Source: Phyllobacterium zundukense (GTDB lineage Bacteria; Pseudomonadota; Alphaproteobacteria; Rhizobiales; Rhizobiaceae). From it: a DNA stretch of 64,000 nucleotides. The notes beneath the pieces were generated by a model. It was not told the origin of the DNA. It did no database searches and worked only from the letters and a program-made list of their open reading frames with translations. Positions 62,127-64,000 of this stretch are shown here, piece after piece (position 1 is the stretch's first letter; each line of letters starts with the position of its first letter). The DNA lies in NCBI RefSeq assembly GCF_002764115.1, contig NZ_CP017941.1, positions 62,001 through 126,000 on the forward strand, given 5' to 3'. The position numbers were made by a program, and so were the translations under genes.

Positions 62127-62837
62127 TCAGTCTCGATCAGGCTCCGTCTCCCCGGTGTCATGCCAGACCCACCAATCGTATGGAGGGGTCTGAGGATAGC
62201 CCCTGGGTGAGTCCTCCCACGACTCCTGACGTCCGAGTGCAGTGATATCGAGATAGTTCCAGGTGTTCCCCATTTGCTCGTCGCCACGGCCGCCGGTGGT
62301 GGAGTAAGTACGGAACACGCGTTGGCCGTCTCGAATGAACGCGTTTGTGGCGTGCCATTCGTCCACGCCGAAGTCGGCGTCGAAATCGTCGGTCAAAGAG
62401 TACCAGGGGATGTGCTCCCAGCCCATCCGCGCCTGCAGCCGTTCGATGTCCGGATGTGGCGCGCGCGAGACGAATGCGAGACTTGTGTCACGGGCGTTGA
62501 GATGGGCGGGATGGGCGACTTGATCGGCCACCATAGAGCAACCGATGCAGGCCTGCTCTGGCCAGCGGCCCACGCCCGGTTGGAAAAAAGCGTGGTAGAC
62601 GATCAATTGCCGCCGACCCTGGAACAGGTCGAGCAGGCTCAGATTGCCTTCGGGACCTTCGAACACGTAATCCTTATTGACGGCCATCCACGGCATTCGC
62701 CGACGTTCGGCAGCCAGAGCATCGCGCGCGCGGCTCAGGGCTTTCTCCTTGACGAGTAAATGCTCGCGCGCGTCGTCCCATTCCTCCGGCGATACGATCG
62801 GTGGCGTCTGCATTGCGGTCGGGTGGTTTGTCATCAT
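62127..62837 (-). CDS. DUF899-family thioredoxin-like protein
   Basis: A 236-residue protein. It has the helix DDAREHLLVKEKALSRARDA, then RRMPWMAVNKDYVFEGPEGN, SLLDLFQGRRQLIVYHAFFQ, a single Cys in QACIGCSMVADQ, and HATNAFIRDGQRVFRTYSTT then TALGRQESWEDSPRGYPQ. The fold is thioredoxin-like but the role is unknown. AAAGGAG precedes the ATG at 62837. A LysR-type gene fragment lies divergently 127 bp away. Confidence 0.85.
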   Translation of the reverse strand: MMTNHPTAMQTPPIVSPEEWDDAREHLLVKEKALSRARDALAAERRRMPWMAVNKDYVFEGPEGNLSLLDLFQGRRQLIVYHAFFQPGVGRWPEQACIGCSMVADQVAHPAHLNARDTSLAFVSRAPHPDIERLQARMGWEHIPWYSLTDDFDADFGVDEWHATNAFIRDGQRVFRTYSTTGGRGDEQMGNTWNYLDITALGRQESWEDSPRGYPQTPPYDWWVWHDTGETEPDRD

Positions 62838-62963
62838 TCTGCTCCTTTGGCGGGTGTCGCGGTGCATCTCCTCTGGAGATCGAGAGACAGGTTGGCCTGG
62901 AAATCAGATGGTGAGAGTACTACGATCGACGCCATTGACCTAGCGCGCAACTCGATGGTTTCT

Positions 62964-62980
62964 TGTGCATATGATGCACA
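62964..62980. promoter_or_regulatory. Palindrome at the LysR fragment start
   Basis: TGTGCAT-ATG-ATGCACA has perfect 7-bp arms and overlaps the possible GTG/ATG starts of the LysR fragment, in the gap shared with the DUF899 gene. It could be the regulator's old operator. Confidence 0.35.
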
Positions 62981-63110
62981 TCTCAGAGTCTTTGCCCCCA
63001 CTTGATGGACTCAACGCGCTGCTCGCCGCGGCCGATGCAGGCTCGTTTACCGCCGCCGCCGAGATTCTCGGCATCACCCATGGCTCGGTTATGCCAGCCT
63101 CCTTTGCTGC
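62965..63110 (+). pseudogene. LysR-family regulator, HTH fragment
   Basis: The frame reads SLPPLDGLNALLAAADAGSF then TAAAEILGITHGSV, the LysR helix-turn-helix up to the recognition helix (normally ...GVTHGSVSRRI), and then departs into unrelated residues ending at 63192. The rest of the domain and the effector-binding domain are missing. Confidence 0.75.
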
Positions 63111-63255
63111 TGCAATCAAAGCCTCTCGACAGTCCATCGGGTTAAGAAACGGTTCACATCGTTTCCTGTTAGAGTATTGCCGTTTGGCGTGACTAGGACC
63201 ATTGCTCATCTAAACACGTTGGCGATGATAAGTGGGCCAGGAAAGTTTAGATTTC

Positions 63256-63594
63256 ATGGGCGATTTTCTTGATGCTGTTGGTATTTCGCCCTTCCTAATG
63301 ACGGTGCACTATGTCCCCTTGCTTATAGCCGCGACCGTTTGGTCCTATCATGATGTGAAGATATCCAACTGGTCTAAATTAGCCGACGCGCTTGGAGCTT
63401 TCGGCGTTTTCTTAATGTTGTTGATGTTGCCTGTGTTCTTTGACGATGGGTCAGGTAGAGACAGCGGCGGCGCTGCTCAATGGTTCGTGATATTTTCGTT
63501 CCTATCCCTCGGATTTTTACCCGCTGCATCAATTGCTTTCCATTGCCTTGTAGGAAGGCTGATCGGCAGACGTATCAAGCGTCTCCGAGCTTGA
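63256..63594 (+). CDS. Small membrane protein
   Basis: A 112-residue product with three hydrophobic segments (near 12-30, 47-63 and 80-100 from this start), FLMTVHYVPLLIAATVWSYH, GAFGVFLMLLMLPVFF and WFVIFSFLSLGFLPAASIAF, and a basic C-terminus (GRLIGRRIKRLRA). No family recognised. The ATG at 63256 has AGGAAAG 10 bases upstream; a GTG at 63232 is possible. Repeat copy D starts 37 bp after the stop. Confidence 0.6.
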   Translation: MGDFLDAVGISPFLMTVHYVPLLIAATVWSYHDVKISNWSKLADALGAFGVFLMLLMLPVFFDDGSGRDSGGAAQWFVIFSFLSLGFLPAASIAFHCLVGRLIGRRIKRLRA

Positions 63595-63630
63595 AACTTG
63601 GAGGTCGTTCTGAAACCGATAGCCCCTCGG

Positions 63631-63728
63631 CTATGCGATAAATCTTCCGACGCTTATGATTTCCTGCTGATCGCGAATTCGCATATTCCTAGTTGGGAGG
63701 GAACGTTCGAAACGAGCTTTCACTACCG
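63631..63728 (+). repeat. Dispersed repeat, copy D
   Basis: It contains AATCTTCCGACGCTTATGAT, TTCCTGCTGATCGCGAATTC and GGAACGTTCGAAACGAGCTT, then CACTACC, followed by a hairpin (AAGCGCACTGGCC...GGTCGGTGCGCTT). The minus strand starts with an ATG: MRIRDQQEIISVGRFIA-stop. Confidence 0.8.
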
Positions 63729-63879
63729 ATCAAGCGCACTGGCCTTGGACGGTCGGTGCGCTTCCTGCGCGCCACCAACTCCATCATTCCCAGACGACAA
63801 GAAAGCGCCTTCGTTGCACTAATTGTTACCTTGATGGTATCCATACAGTCTGCGTGTCGATTGAGTTGAGACAACCCAG

Positions 63880-63963
63880 TTAGGCCAGGAATTTTCCGAT
63901 GCTAATGATTTCCTGCGGGTCGCGACTTCTTGGGGGGAACGTTCGAAACGAGCCTTAGCTACC
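63880..63963 (+). repeat. Dispersed repeat, copy E
   Basis: It contains GGAATTTTCCGATGCTAATG, TTTCCTGCGGGTCGCGA and GGAACGTTCGAAACGAGCCT, then TAGCTACC. Minus-strand peptide RDPQEIISIGKFLA-stop. It is the last feature before the window edge. Confidence 0.8.
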
Positions 63964-64000
63964 AGCCTCCCCCGAAAGTTTTCGAAGTTTCGGAGTTTCT

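Noticed and set aside
52772..63963. Chromosomal integron cassette array formed by the dispersed repeats
   Set aside because: Copy A has ACCTAAC and copy E GTTAGGC, but the two attC-type core sites are not paired in the right order, most copies lack them, and no integron integrase is present.

Overview
The window looks like a piece of an alphaproteobacterial, probably Hyphomicrobiales (rhizobial/Phyllobacteriaceae-like), genome or large plasmid. This rests on a MucR/Ros-type regulator, a PBP1A with a BA14K-like cysteine tail, a VirB/VirD4 type IV secretion locus, a TRAP plus dehydroshikimate-dehydratase catabolic cluster, and families such as DUF899 and SRAP. Genus is inference. Much of the window is accessory DNA. 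At least seven kinds of transposon or recombinase remnant are visible (IS6, IS21 twice, IS1182-like, ISL3, an AAA transposition ATPase, a serine recombinase, IS630-like inverted repeats), and many genes are truncated, frameshifted or fused at breakpoints.

Layout. 1-5 kb: end of a PAP2/haloperoxidase-type gene, an internally deleted IS6 element, an AbiE toxin-antitoxin pair whose toxin is frameshifted, and rubble of a phosphotransferase, a recombinase and a transposition ATPase. 4.8-6.8 kb: two Ser/Asn-rich secreted proteins flanking a conserved hypothetical gene. 7.0-8.5 kb: a methyltransferase between 33-bp inverted repeats. 8.5-20.8 kb: a more ordinary stretch (sensor kinase/response regulator, cupin, cold-shock protein, DoxX, PBP1A, MucR, small zinc protein, SnoaL-like protein, methyltransferase).

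20.8-37.2 kb: a nearly complete VirB1-VirB11/VirD4 type IV secretion system. It has an upstream lipoprotein, a second lytic transglycosylase between virB4 and virB5, a small lipoprotein between virB5 and virB6, and a CopG/ParE toxin-antitoxin module plus an IS21 fragment between virB6 and virB8. A shared 12-bp motif (AACTAGAGTTTG) lies before the lipoprotein gene, virB1 and virB8 and may co-regulate the three transcription units. No relaxase is seen, so whether the system conjugates DNA or delivers effectors is open. 37.2-38.5 kb: hipB behind four regularly spaced palindromic operators, then a broken hipA joined to the 3' part of a second AbiEii toxin gene.

38.6-45.4 kb: a quinate/shikimate-type cluster. 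A TRAP transporter would import the substrate, a shikimate-dehydrogenase-like enzyme oxidise it, and a QuiC-type 3-dehydroshikimate dehydratase pass it to protocatechuate; a divergent TetR regulator faces the operon. 45.4-51.3 kb: ISL3 and IS21 scraps, a toxin-antitoxin remnant fused to a DUF4440 gene start, a TPR protein, a class III cyclase and an alpha/beta hydrolase.

51.3-64 kb: an accessory region with five co-oriented copies of an ~90-bp repeat. Four follow small single genes (SRPBCC, VOC, phosphotransferase, membrane protein); the fifth lies about 150 bp beyond the fourth. All copies keep the same C-terminal reading frame on the minus strand. The region also holds a tRNA-3'-end-like sequence, an overlapping DUF4238/SEC-C gene pair, a glycosyltransferase, a methylase and a SRAP peptidase gene that lost their 5' ends at one breakpoint, and DUF899-type genes and fragments.
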